Shown: one piece after another, positions 27,601 to 38,400 of the stretch
Position numbering within the stretch: the first letter of the stretch is position 1
How the letters are laid out: each line of letters begins with the position of its first letter
Assembly (NCBI GenBank): GCA_907165065.1
Contig: OU015544.1
Coordinates: forward strand, 372,001 to 436,000
Source: Caprimulgus europaeus
Lineage: Eukaryota; Chordata; Aves; Caprimulgiformes; Caprimulgidae
Reading direction: 5' to 3'
DNA length: 64,000 bases
The notes under the pieces: generated by a model
What the model was told of the DNA's origin: nothing
The model's input: only the letters and a program-made list of their open reading frames with translations
The model's database searches: none
Position numbers and translations under genes: made by a program

Positions 27601-28084
27601 TGGTGCTGTGTGCCTGGCCCTTGCTCCTGTGGCGCTGCTTTTGCTCTGAGCAAATGTTGTCTGGGACCTGTGGTATTGATAGGGCTGCAGTTGTATGGTG
27701 ATCTTGTGAATTTTGATTAACAGAGAACTTTGAGACTTAGCAATGTAACATTCAAATTTTACAATACTGGTGGCTGGAGATGTATTCTCACCCCAGGAAG
27801 TTGTGCATCTGTTGGATTGCAACCCGTCCAACCTTTGTGTGTTCGTACAGCTTTAAGGCTGCAAAAGTCTGAAATTAATTTAATTTTACTGAAATTGAAT
27901 TAATCAAATGTTTAATGGAATGACATTTTTAAATGTTATGCTGGGTTGGGGCCTAAATCAATAGAATTACAGGAATCTGCCCAGGTAAAGCAGTGGCAGG
28001 AAATGAAGTTCAGCATTATCAGCAAGAAAAACGATGCTGAAAATGAACCAAATTCTCGATTTGCACTGTGGCGTGTCAGCACCG

Positions 28085-28107
28085 TGACGCGTGCACCCGT
28101 GACGTCA
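28085..28107. promoter_or_regulatory. cAMP response element cluster (perfect TGACGTCA plus half-site)
   Basis: A perfect palindromic CRE, TGACGTCA, lies at 28100-28107, with a TGACG half-site 15 bp upstream at 28085. The CpG-containing palindrome is kept in a CpG-poor region, about 1.75 kb upstream of the CpG island. CREB/ATF family proteins bind this sequence; any role for WSCD1 is inference. Confidence 0.35.
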
Positions 28108-28274
28108 CGTTGTTTGGTGCCGTAGCCATGAGAGCAAACCTCCCTGCCCAGCAAACACCTGCAGCACCAAGGAGCCCTGTCCCCAGCGTGCCAGGTACGA
28201 ACTGAGGGGGTGGCTGGACCCTGCCAGGAACTGCTTAGTGCTGGCATGAGCCGAGGCTTCTCTGGAGCACTTAC

Positions 28275-28412
28275 CTGAGCGGGCATCCTTCCTCAGGTAG
28301 GCACCCTTCCCTGAGTGGGCACCCTTCCCTAGGTGAGCACCCTTCCCTAGGTGAGCACCCTTCCCTGAGTGGGCACCCTTCCCTAGGTGAGCACCCTTCC
28401 CCAGGCGGGCAC
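28275..28412. repeat. 18-bp minisatellite, about 7.7 copies
   Basis: Variants of CTGAGTGGGCACCCTTCC and CTAGGTGAGCACCCTTCC alternate in a fixed 18-bp register from 28275. The two main variants are interspersed, indicating unequal exchange or slippage. Each CTAGGTGAGC copy also resembles a splice donor (AG|GTGAG) on the plus strand. Confidence 0.92.
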
Positions 28413-29778
28413 GCCGTTGGTGCAGGCAGCGCAGGTCTCTGAAGGTGCCTGTGGGCAGGAACAGCTGCTCGAGGCCTTTGCTGCCCGTGTGAGCGCCAGC
28501 GCGGGTCTGCAGCGGCCTGGCACGCTGCTGAAGGCGTTGGTGAGTTCTGCCTGGCGTTGTGAGCGTGTCCCAGGGACGTGCGGTCGCTTTGGCGTACGAT
28601 CTGTTTTCACAGATTTGACATGAAAAATACCACTCTAGTTTGGGGGTCTTGCAGCTGCTCTGCCTTGATTTCTGAATTCAGGCAAAGCCCAGGCAAATTG
28701 CCAGGTTTTATAAAACATCAGCCCCGCTGCACGGAGCCCTCTAATGCCAGCTTGTTTCCAGGATTTTGTGTACAAAATGCCCCGTGGGGACTTGCAAGAC
28801 TCGGTGCAGCCATGGACGAGACCCGGGGTGCCATGAGGTCACTTAACCGAGGGGTTACAGTTTCAGACAGCAGTGTCATGTCACTGTTCAAGACTCAAAC
28901 CAGCACCATTTTGGAGGGATCAGCAAGGAAAACTGATTTCCTGGTGCCTTTCATAGATTTCAAAGAGAGGTGGAAGCCTAAATAACATTCACAGTCCTGG
29001 CCATGATCTCTCCACTCCCAAATTTCCTGTCTGGTTAATAGTAGTTTGTCTCCTATTCCCGAGGGAATTTTTCCATGCCTCACAAGGAGCAGAGGTTGAT
29101 CTTGCAATGCCTACTCTGCCTTAAAGCTGTGTGATTATCGACTCTGTTTAATCCAGCCTGACTGGAGGAGGTCTTTGTTTTAATATTTTGTTCACAGTTG
29201 CTGTTTAAATGCCTTAAATAGAGGTCTCTGTTCTGTGTTTGAAGGTCTAACACAGTCTTGAGGACGCAATACAAAGTCATTATTCTAAAGGGGAGCACTG
29301 AAAAGTCTCCCTGCAAAGCTTTAAGGTGGTTGTGAATAATGGGCTGTCAGCATCCCTCTGCATTAGCTCTTGGGCCACCACTTGCCCTCCCTTGGAGGGG
29401 TCTGCTGAGAACACCCGCTGTTCAGAAGGAGAGGCTAAAGGTATGATGGCTGTATGGGAAGAGGCATGAGTAGTGTTGATGGTGGAGAATGGTGTGTGAG
29501 GTTGCTTCACATGTTTTCAGACTCACACCACCGGGACGTTACTCTCGTTTTACTCGCACTGTTTTCTCCTCTGTGTCATCTCATTGTCTACTGAGAAGTT
29601 GTGCCTTGACAAGACCCACCTAACTGTTGCTGTTCTGAGGGAACGTTAAGAGGGGAGTGGGTCAGACTGTAAATTCAAAGGATGATCTGATGTTTTACGT
29701 GGCAAAAGGAGTGTAAGAATGAGCAAAGAAAAGGAAAACCAGGTATAAAGCTGAGCAGGATACCGACATAGAAAAATG

Positions 29779-29800
29779 TTATCTAATTTTAATTAGATAA
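29779..29800. repeat. 22-bp perfect AT palindrome with homeodomain-like cores
   Basis: TTATCTAATT, then a TT spacer, then AATTAGATAA, followed closely by another inverted AATTATCTAATA. The TAATT/AATTA cores resemble homeodomain sites and the flanks resemble GATA (AGATAA/TTATCT) sites. It could equally be neutral AT-rich sequence. Confidence 0.6.
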
Positions 29801-30854
29801 TACTAACTAATTATCTAATACTGTCTAAGAGTAAAAGGGGCAAAGCTAGGAAAATAAGGCATGCATGCATTATGGTGGTGTAAAATCAGTCAGTTGCTGG
29901 AATGAGTGGCAGCTGGAGGCATTCTGTATCTGAGTGAAATCCTAAGCTCGCTCTTTCTCTGCTTGATAGTTCTGCTTCATTGTTGCACAAAATACAGTGC
30001 AGAAATTGTGAAATGAGTGGCATTACTTTTAGAATCCTGTTGTGGGAGAACTTCTCCTGCTAAATGACTCAAACTTTCAGTCACTTCAGAAAATAGGCTC
30101 AATTGTAAAAGCAAGATCACTTCAGGAAAGTGACAGTTTTTGCTAACGTGGTTTCCAGAATAAACATCTAAAAGACTGTGTGGTTTCATAAAGGATTGTA
30201 ATGTATCAAGTAGTTTTTTGGTCCTTCCTATTTAATAATCCTAAATATTCATGGATTAAGCATTCCATGTAATGCCTATCTACAATTTTCAGTTATTTCT
30301 TGAAATGACGGAACAAAACAGCTGTTTAGTGCAGCAGTTGACAACGTCCTTCTTTCTTCAGAATGACTGGTGTCATAGCATAAATGCCATGTTATGTGTA
30401 ACTATCAGGTCTAATACAGTTTTTGGCAAAACTCCCAATGATTTTGGAGCACCCAATGTGTCAAATGCCGTGCACAGAGCATTTGTTGAAGATTGTGCAG
30501 ATCAGTGAAGAATCTTACGTTCCTAAGACATCTCAGAATTTGCTGTAGCTGTGAAAGTGAAGGCAGATTTTGAAATGGTGCTAATGTGTACAGCAGTACT
30601 GTGTGCTTTGTAACAAGTGCCACTGTAGCACACGGCGTTAGGCTGTTGCATCTGATTTGGATAATGATGGATGGCAGTTCCAAATGGTGGGAACAGGTCC
30701 TGGAAGATGCAGCACAAATCAGCTCATCTGCGTCTGGAGCCTCCAGCTCCAGAGTTTCCTCTTTCCTGCTGTCCTTGCTGTGGAGGTGGGTTGTAGTTCT
30801 GGAAACGGCTGGTAACACTTTGCACTTTCGGGGTCTGAAAGGACAGATGCTGTT

Positions 30855-30962
30855 AGAATCATAGAATGGTTTGGGTTGGAAGGGACCTTGAAGATCATCC
30901 AGTTCCAACCCCCCTGCCATGAGCAGGGACACTTTCCAGTAGATCAGGTTGCTTAAAGCCTC
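30855..30962 (-). mobile_element. CR1 LINE 3' fragment
   Basis: The plus strand reads AGAATCATAGAATGGTTTGG, then TTGGAAGGGACCT and AGTTCCAACCCCCCTGCCAT. This is the well-known reverse complement of the CR1 3' end. The element is therefore on the minus strand and is truncated at its 5' side near 30962. CR1 is the dominant non-LTR retrotransposon of birds and other sauropsids. Only about 108 bp remains, which is typical. Confidence 0.93.
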
Positions 30963-33502
30963 AATGTTCCCAACAGAGAGTGCTTGAAGAAATAACCTTT
31001 TGAAAGATAAAGGAACAAAACAAGAAGGATAACATAGATGAGGATCTGGAACACATTCCTAGTGTCTAAGTGGAAGTGAGATAACATTGCAAAATATAAG
31101 AGATGTGATAACGGAGAACAAAGTTAATTTACAAATTCAGGAGGGATTTGAAAGGTGAAGGTAGACTTTCAGCATAAATAAGAATTGCTGTAATTGTAAC
31201 TGTTCCTGTTGCTCAACCTCCGGTTTGTTAAAGACTGAAGTATGCAGTGAAAAAGGAACAGGAAAATAGTTAGGAGTTTTGGTCAGGGTGTTGCTGGCCT
31301 AAACGTCATTAATGTTTTGTTTCTTGCCTTTAACACAGCATCACATAAAATGCTGAGAGGAAGCTTCAAAATAACAAAAAGTGGTGGTGGTTCTTTGTAC
31401 TGTGTGTAATTGTGCACCTCCTCCCTGCTTCAGTAATCATCAGGTAGCACTGGCACAGAAACATGGGACTGGTTTGATTCAACTGAAAATGGAAAAGGTT
31501 TTTGGAAAGCAGCTTCCATGTACACATTTTGGGAGCAGGCTTGCTGTGATGTGAGCGGGTGTGGAAGAGGTTCTAGCAGACTGGTGGGAGAGGGGCTGTG
31601 TAGCGCTTGTGCAGGGGTTTTTTTCCCATTTCAAACGTTTTGAACTTGTGGATGCTCCCTCACTTCAGGTGCACATTGTGTTGTGTTACATTTTTTGTCA
31701 TGTTTCATTTACACTCTTATAAGTTCCACGGATATTTAAGTATTTTTTGAAGAAGTGCCAACTACACAGATGGCAATTGCACATACTGTTGCACAAGAAA
31801 GTATTGTTGGTGTGGTTCGCATCCCTGGGACAAGAAATGCAACTGATGGAACAAAGACTAGATGACATCATGGCTTTTCTGTACCGTTGAGGAATGAGAC
31901 AGCTAGGTGTTGTCAATGGACAGGACAGGATTCAAGGGAATCAACTGCAGGCACTGAGCAGAGCAGGTAAGCATGTGAACATGAGTTCTGGAGTAGAATT
32001 TATTGTTAGTTTTGGAGTAAAAATCAACATTTTGCTGTTCTCTTCTGCTCTTTGTGCTTGCAGCTTCATGTAGAAGCAACTAAATTGAGGGTACCATTTG
32101 ACCTAACTGTGAAGAGATCGTGGTGATGCAAAGGAATTGTTTATAAGTGGCTGCTAAAGGTAAATCTGCTAAAAGCACCAAAGATTCAGATCCAAAAAAC
32201 GTAGTAGCACTTCTGATCAATAATGTATAGAGCACATTGCAATAGTTATGCAGAAACGGTTTTATATACCTGTGATCTTTGAGGTGATTTGATTATGATT
32301 TGTGGAGTAATAACCTCATAAGTCATAAGAGATGGTTTCTGGTATAGCATGACCACAAGACACAGCTGTAGTGCAAGGTACTGGGCATGTAGTGGTCTGC
32401 ATGCTGTAGGAAGCCAGACTAAATGGTCTTCATTCTTTTTGGCCTCAAAATCCATGCAGTGCTTTTGGTCACACCTCCTGTAGTCCTCTCTGTTCTGCCT
32501 CTGTTTCTGTTGCTTCGTGACATCCACCTTTCCTTGCCTCAGCAGAAGTACTTCACCCTTCTGGGGTGGCCACGTGTCGGGGGAGCTGGGGGTGCAGATG
32601 AGCTGCAGAAGCCCCACGTTTTGTTCTGCGGTGTCTCTCCACCAGGACCGCACCAGTGGCCGTGCCCGAGCCCGGCAGGACCCACCGCTGCTCTGCAGTG
32701 CATGTCCAGGCCCCGGCCGTGCTGTGTGTCCATGCTCTGCTCGCTGGTCCTGCCATGGCCCAAGGAACAGAGCTGGGAAGCAAGGGCAAAATGTGGAGCA
32801 TCCTGGTCTTGAGTGGGTAAACACTCAGGTTTGTGAAAGTACACTGACTAGAAGAAAACAACTGTTTGCTATCGCAGCGTGTGAAGAGGAGCGCTTCCTG
32901 CTATTCAAGTGCCTTCAAATGTAACTTGAATGTGTATTCCTTCCTGGTATTGTGTCTCTAACTGTGGGATCCCTTTGTGCTGAGCTCAAGGGATATGGAC
33001 AGTCCTTGGCCAAATCAGCTTACTACCTTTGTCCTGCCTATTTGAGTGTTTTTCAGCCTTAGAAAACACATTTAGCTTAAAGTGCTGGTATTTTCCTGAG
33101 TGGTGCCTTTTGATGTTCTTGTCTGGTATTATCTTTTAAATGCAGTTCTTTGCTGAAGAGAAGGTCAATATACTTGCAGATTCACCAGTCTTAGTTGGGT
33201 GTGCAGTGGGTCCTGCACCACACCAAGCTCTTGAGATGTTGCCTCCTCGCCTCCCATTCAGACCTAGTGCTTGATTTCAAAGGGTGCTTTACTGGAGCTG
33301 CTCAGCCAGACAGGGTGAAGGAATAGTGTGGATGGGAAGACCTTACACTGTAGTAATCACAAAGCAACACCAGCTAAAATGTTAAATCAAGTAAGTCTGC
33401 TTTTGTTTTCTGCTTGAAGGCTTGGTCTTTTGACAAGTGCAAATAATGTCTTGTTCTTTATCTTTACTGGATCATAAGAAACCGGAGTAGATAGAAAGTC
33501 AC

Positions 33503-33589
33503 CTGAGCCATAAACATTTGAATGTCTCCAATGTCTGCTCATTTCATATAACAGCCTCTCAGAAACCTTTGTAGCCTCCCTTTCAGATT
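33503..33589 (-). other. Exon-like segment, 87 nt, phase 1-1 (unassigned)
   Basis: The segment lies on the minus strand between a strong acceptor (CACTTTTCTTTACAG) and a donor (GGCTCAG|GTGACT). It is open, exactly 29 codons long, and symmetric in phase (1-1). It encodes SEREATKVSERLLYEMSRHW and then RHSNVYGS, a composition that looks protein-like. I cannot match it to a family. It could be an exon of an upstream or antisense gene, a non-coding RNA exon, or chance. Confidence 0.22.
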
Positions 33590-35463
33590 CTGTAAAGAAA
33601 AGTGAGATTGTTAGATCGGGGGTTTGTCCCATGCTGGCTCAGTCGTTCATTATTGGTACCCGACAGCGTCAATTAGTGAGCCCTGAACACCCAGCACAAT
33701 GAAGATCACACTGGTTCGAGTTTAAATGAGAGCCAGGGTACCGTGCTGTGCTCTTTGCAAGCTGGCTGGTCAGTTAATGCTCACCACCTTTTCCCAGCTT
33801 TGAAAGGAGAAATACTTGAGTCGTGGCAATTAGTCTGCTGTCTTCAGTGCCCATGAATTAGGTTATTGTCTGGCAGCACTATTGAGGTGGCCAGTTAAGT
33901 TTTCTGTGGCAAAAGCTGCCCCTTCTCTCTCCAGTTTTAAGGGCATCACAAACAACAAACATGGGAAACCGTGAGAGGTGAATCCAAAGAGTCAGGGATC
34001 ACAAAGGAAGGACAAGGGCATACCACAGAGAAATGTAGAAAGATGAATGATAGAGAAATAGTGAACTGAAGGTGCTGAGTTCATTTCTCTTGTAATATTG
34101 GAACAAATATTGTTGTGTTCAGCAATGCTCAAAGTGAGTTTCAAGACTTAAAAACCTGTTTGTGCAGTTGCCTAGTGGCACACAAAGAAAGGGAAATGTA
34201 TTTATGTAAAGAAGTAATAACAGTCTCATTAGTGATAGTTAACAGAATGAAATAGACGAGTACAGCAAACCCTTTCTTTTCTCTGTTATCCACAAAACAA
34301 TTTTCCTGTGCACTCACAACGTATGTGCAAGTAGCCAGCATCAGGGACAGGATCCTGAATTGTGTGGACAACTGGTTTATGTCCCCAGTCCTAATCTTTT
34401 GTGTGCTGAACAAAGCAGATGTAGATGGGCATTTTTGGTATTGGTGTCCTCGGCCATCTCCTGTGACACTTGATCGCTGTCTTTCTGCGAATGTTTCAAG
34501 CTGAGGCATTGGAACCCAGAGCTCAGCTCCAGACTGCTCGGGGTGTTTGGGGACGCTGCCAGATGCTTGGGGCACTGTGAGGCTGTGAAGTTTCGGGGCC
34601 AGTTCTCCTCAGATGGGTGGAAATAAAACCCTTCAGCTCTTTGTACAGCTTGGATATTAGTTTAGGCTTTTGCCAGGTCAACTCGTAGCCTAAATTAAGT
34701 GCATGTTGTGCCTAATTCTCATTTAGACCAGTAATGGAGGTAACATAACAGCTCATGGATGAGGTAAGTGTAATGACATCCTTGTCTGGAGTTTCTGGGA
34801 TAAAACACCATGGAGCTCTGGACCCAGCCGGAGTTGTGGGTTTTCAGCTGCTCACAGAAACGTTAGGTCCCAGGAGGATTTATTTTCTTCTTTCCATTGT
34901 TAGATCCCTGAGCCGTACAAAATCCTGCAAAACATTTCAGTGTGTCCAATGCATGTGAGAACTGCTAGCTTTAGTTTAGAGTTTTGTTTGCTTTTTCCCT
35001 TAGCTTTAGTAATATACATCAAATTATGGTTATAGTTACATCCACAGAAAACTAGAGCTCTTCTGCTGTGGTTACTGGGTTTATTTCAGATTTTCCTCTT
35101 CTCCCTGTTCTTCCATCAGACTCTGCCAAGTGAAATGCATCTGTCAGTTTTCCATCCTCATACTGTCGCAGCCCTGGGTTGTTTCTGGAGCAGAGCTGGG
35201 CTGTGCCCCGCACACCACGGGCTCTGCGGCTCTCGGGGCTCCCCGGCTGCTCCAGCCTCGGGGTGCAGCTGGGGGTTTGCCCCCCGCCTTTCCCTCCCCG
35301 CATCCCCGGCACTGCTGGCATCGAGCAGGGGCTCTGCTGTTGCTTGGTAACCACAGCCACGTTTCAAAAACGAGCCCTTTTACAGCCAGCTTCCCAAACT
35401 AATGGCTTTGAAAGGAACAGTTGTTCTTTCAGGATCATTTTCATTTTGTTCTTTTTTTCTTTC

Positions 35464-35488
<25 letters not shown>
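35464..35488. repeat. T25 homopolymer run
   Basis: Twenty-five consecutive T after a TTTCTTTC-type pyrimidine lead-in. It may be the reverse-complement poly(A) scar of an old retroposed sequence, but no element body is recognisable to its left. Confidence 0.9.
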
Positions 35489-35494
<6 letters not shown>

Positions 35495-38400
35495 AGTCTT
35501 TCAGCTCCAGCTTTGCTTTTCTTCTCTGCTCTCTTTCGTTGCATCTGGTCTCACAAAGGGGAGTAGTGTCACATGCCCGGGAGCAAAGCCCTTTCATCCT
35601 CTTCTCCTTAGGGTTTAGCCATTATCATTTCTGAATTTCAGTCTGAGTGGAAGGAAACTGCGAGCACTTCCTGTAATGTCTGCATTTGTCTTACCTCTGC
35701 TTTTCACTGAGCATGGTTCTCCTCTTCTACAAGTTCTCTATTTTACCCTCTTGAGGGAGGATGAGTTACTGTGGTAGGTAGGACTGGTGCCATAGAAGTG
35801 TTCAGCGTCTCTTCTCAGCTCTCATCGTGGAGAGATGAGGATGAAGGACATCATTTGCTAGATGTCCTTCTTGGACAGTGAAGCTAAACTGCTGCTCTTC
35901 ACCTAATGGCAGCCTTCTGTCATCTCGGCCCCGCAGGACACGTCTGGGTCAGCAGAGTTACCTGTAAACCCCCACAGGCCTGATCAGTTGGCTTGGCTCT
36001 AACCTTCATCCTCCTGCCCATGCTGCACCTCTGTTGTGGATGATGCAGGGGCTTTGATCTAGGGGGAAGCCGAACAGCCATTACATGTCACTCACATTGC
36101 AGTTATTCCCAAAGACACAGTACTGAACTGTTGTTAGGAATTAATTTCTCTCCAACCTTAAGTTTTTCTATGGCATCAATATCAGGACATCTTCATCATA
36201 ATTACTTTTACAATGCTGGTAGTAAATACTGGGAAGATGATCACTCTATCCTGATCCCTTGATTAACAAATTAGAGACTTTCTGAATTGTACACACAAGG
36301 GCACAAAATCTCACACCTGTTAAATTGCTGGGGATGGAGAAGTGGCTCTGCAAAATAATCAGAGTTCACTGGTGTAATGAAATACAAGCCTTTATCATCA
36401 GAGCAGTGAGAAGGTCTGCTTGGTATTTTCATGCCAAGGCAGGTTTTTTGGGTTTTAATGATAATTCCGCATGTGATGTTCCTTGGCTGTCCAAATGGCA
36501 CTCTTCCTGTCTCTGGAAACATCAAAAGCTGTTGCTGCTGTTTTGAATTCAGTCCAGCCTTTAGAACAGGATGTCACAGAGCAACAGATGAGAAGGCCAG
36601 CCACATTACCAGCAAACAAAAGTAGTAGTGAGGTATCTTTCTAGCAGAATAATGTCCGGTTGTCTTGGCCAAATTCAAAGAGAGACAAAGCAGGTTGTAA
36701 GCATTATAGTGACCTGCAAGTTGCTGCAGTATTCTGTGATGAAGGTGTCAGCCACGCAGTTGTGTGGTGTAGGATACCAAGACCATTTTGTCTTGGTCCC
36801 AGTTGCAGACTCTCAAACATCAGTGAATGAGCTCACGAAGGGATCGGGAGGGGTCGAGTTCTTCATGTAGATTCATTGCTGAGTGACTGGTGGTCTGAGG
36901 AGGCTGGTGGAAGACCCCAGGGTCATTCCTTGCACACAGGACCATGTACCTTGCCACAATGTACAAGTAGCAGCACTTCCAGCTCTGCATCCAGGAGGGC
37001 TCCTGAGCGCAGATGCACATCGCCTTTCCAGCAGTACCCAGTACCCTCTGCTGACTGGCAGCAGCAGTGGTATGAAATGTTGGGTCACCCCCTGTGCTTT
37101 AAACGACAGTACTGCATCTTGGGCTCAGAGGTCAGTCCCACCAATCATGCTAAAGCCATTTAGTGTGTCTGAAGAGCTGCATTCAATTTGTGCCATCTCC
37201 ATATGCTTAAAAATTGAAATGACAGCATCTTAACAGCACTTGACGTGGACTGTCACTTTTTATTTCACCGCTGCTGTCCCATCACCTAGGAGCACACTCA
37301 GCTGCAAAAGAAGAAATGGCTGACGATGCAGAGAGAGCGTTTGAGTTGTACCCCAAATTTATAATGCCACAGCAAATGCAACAATCCGGGCACCAAGACT
37401 GGTTTTGTGCTGGAGCCAGGGATGCCTTCCTTCATGAGTTCAGCCTGCTGCTGGAACTGGAGATGAGGTGAGCTGAAGATGTCTTTGTGCCTTCTGAATC
37501 TGAGCTTCGAGGCAGGTCCTGATGGATATCCATCATGGCTCAGGTCTACCTGTGAGCTGCTTCAAGTGCCCTGAGCTGTCTTGGCTCTTTGGAGACCCTT
37601 TCAGGGATGAGATGTGAGAGGGCACATAGTGCCCAGCTGTCTTGCAGGATGATGCTTTTTGGAAATGCTGGGCTCAATGCTCTGGTATTTGGATGAATCA
37701 CAGTGGTTCAGGTTTCTGTAGTGTTGGTGGGCAGCAGACTTTATTTTCTGTTTATTGTCTTTCCTTTGCCCTGTTACCCTCTTAAGAGATACTCTGCTAA
37801 TGTGTTTGCTTGTGAAAGCTGCCTGAAACTCTCAAAGAAGGTGAAGTGGGATGAGGGAAAAGAGATTTTCTAGAACAAGTTGCAGGAGAAGAAACATTTC
37901 CTTCCTTGGTAGTTTCCTTTCATTCTTTTTTGGGTGGTTTTTGGTTGGGTTTTTTGTTTTGTTTGTTTGGTGGGGTTTTTTGGACTTCCACTGTGATGAA
38001 CAACAGATCTATAGGAAGTGTCTACACATCCAAAAAATGCCAATACATAAAACAAGAATGCTGTTCCGTAACACAGTTAAAAACAGGTTCAATTCGAGCA
38101 ACATCAATATTCTTTTGGAAGGTAGTAAGCACTACTCACACATTTATAAACATCTGTCAGAATTATTTCCTGAGGCGAGGGAACGTGACATCCAGCACAA
38201 TCTCTTGACTGAATTTATCCTAATTTTCAAAGCTGTGCATGTAAAAAAAATAAAATGCTTACAGCAAAGGCCATCTCATGCTGTAATGCTGGAGGAACGA
38301 GTACTCACTTGGTCTTCACCTGTGCCAGGAACTGTGATTAACACCTTGTGGATAGACCACCTCTCAAATGTGTCTTTCTTCATCCACGTCTGTTTTCTTG

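Larger units (their letters stand above)
26351..30854. other. Intergenic region upstream of WSCD1
   Basis: No coding exon recognised. It holds a CpG-rich patch (27455-27600), a CRE-like cluster (28085-28107), an 18-bp minisatellite (28275-28412) and an AT-rich palindrome (29779-29800). Long open frames here have no recognisable motif. Confidence 0.5.

Noticed and set aside
32246-32824. 192-codon minus-strand frame
   Set aside because: It overlaps several equally long frames on both strands in a GC-richer patch, with no conserved motif.
33708-33728. tRNA B-box-like GGTTCGAG
   Set aside because: The match to the B-box is partial, no A-box lies at the right distance, and no cloverleaf can be formed.
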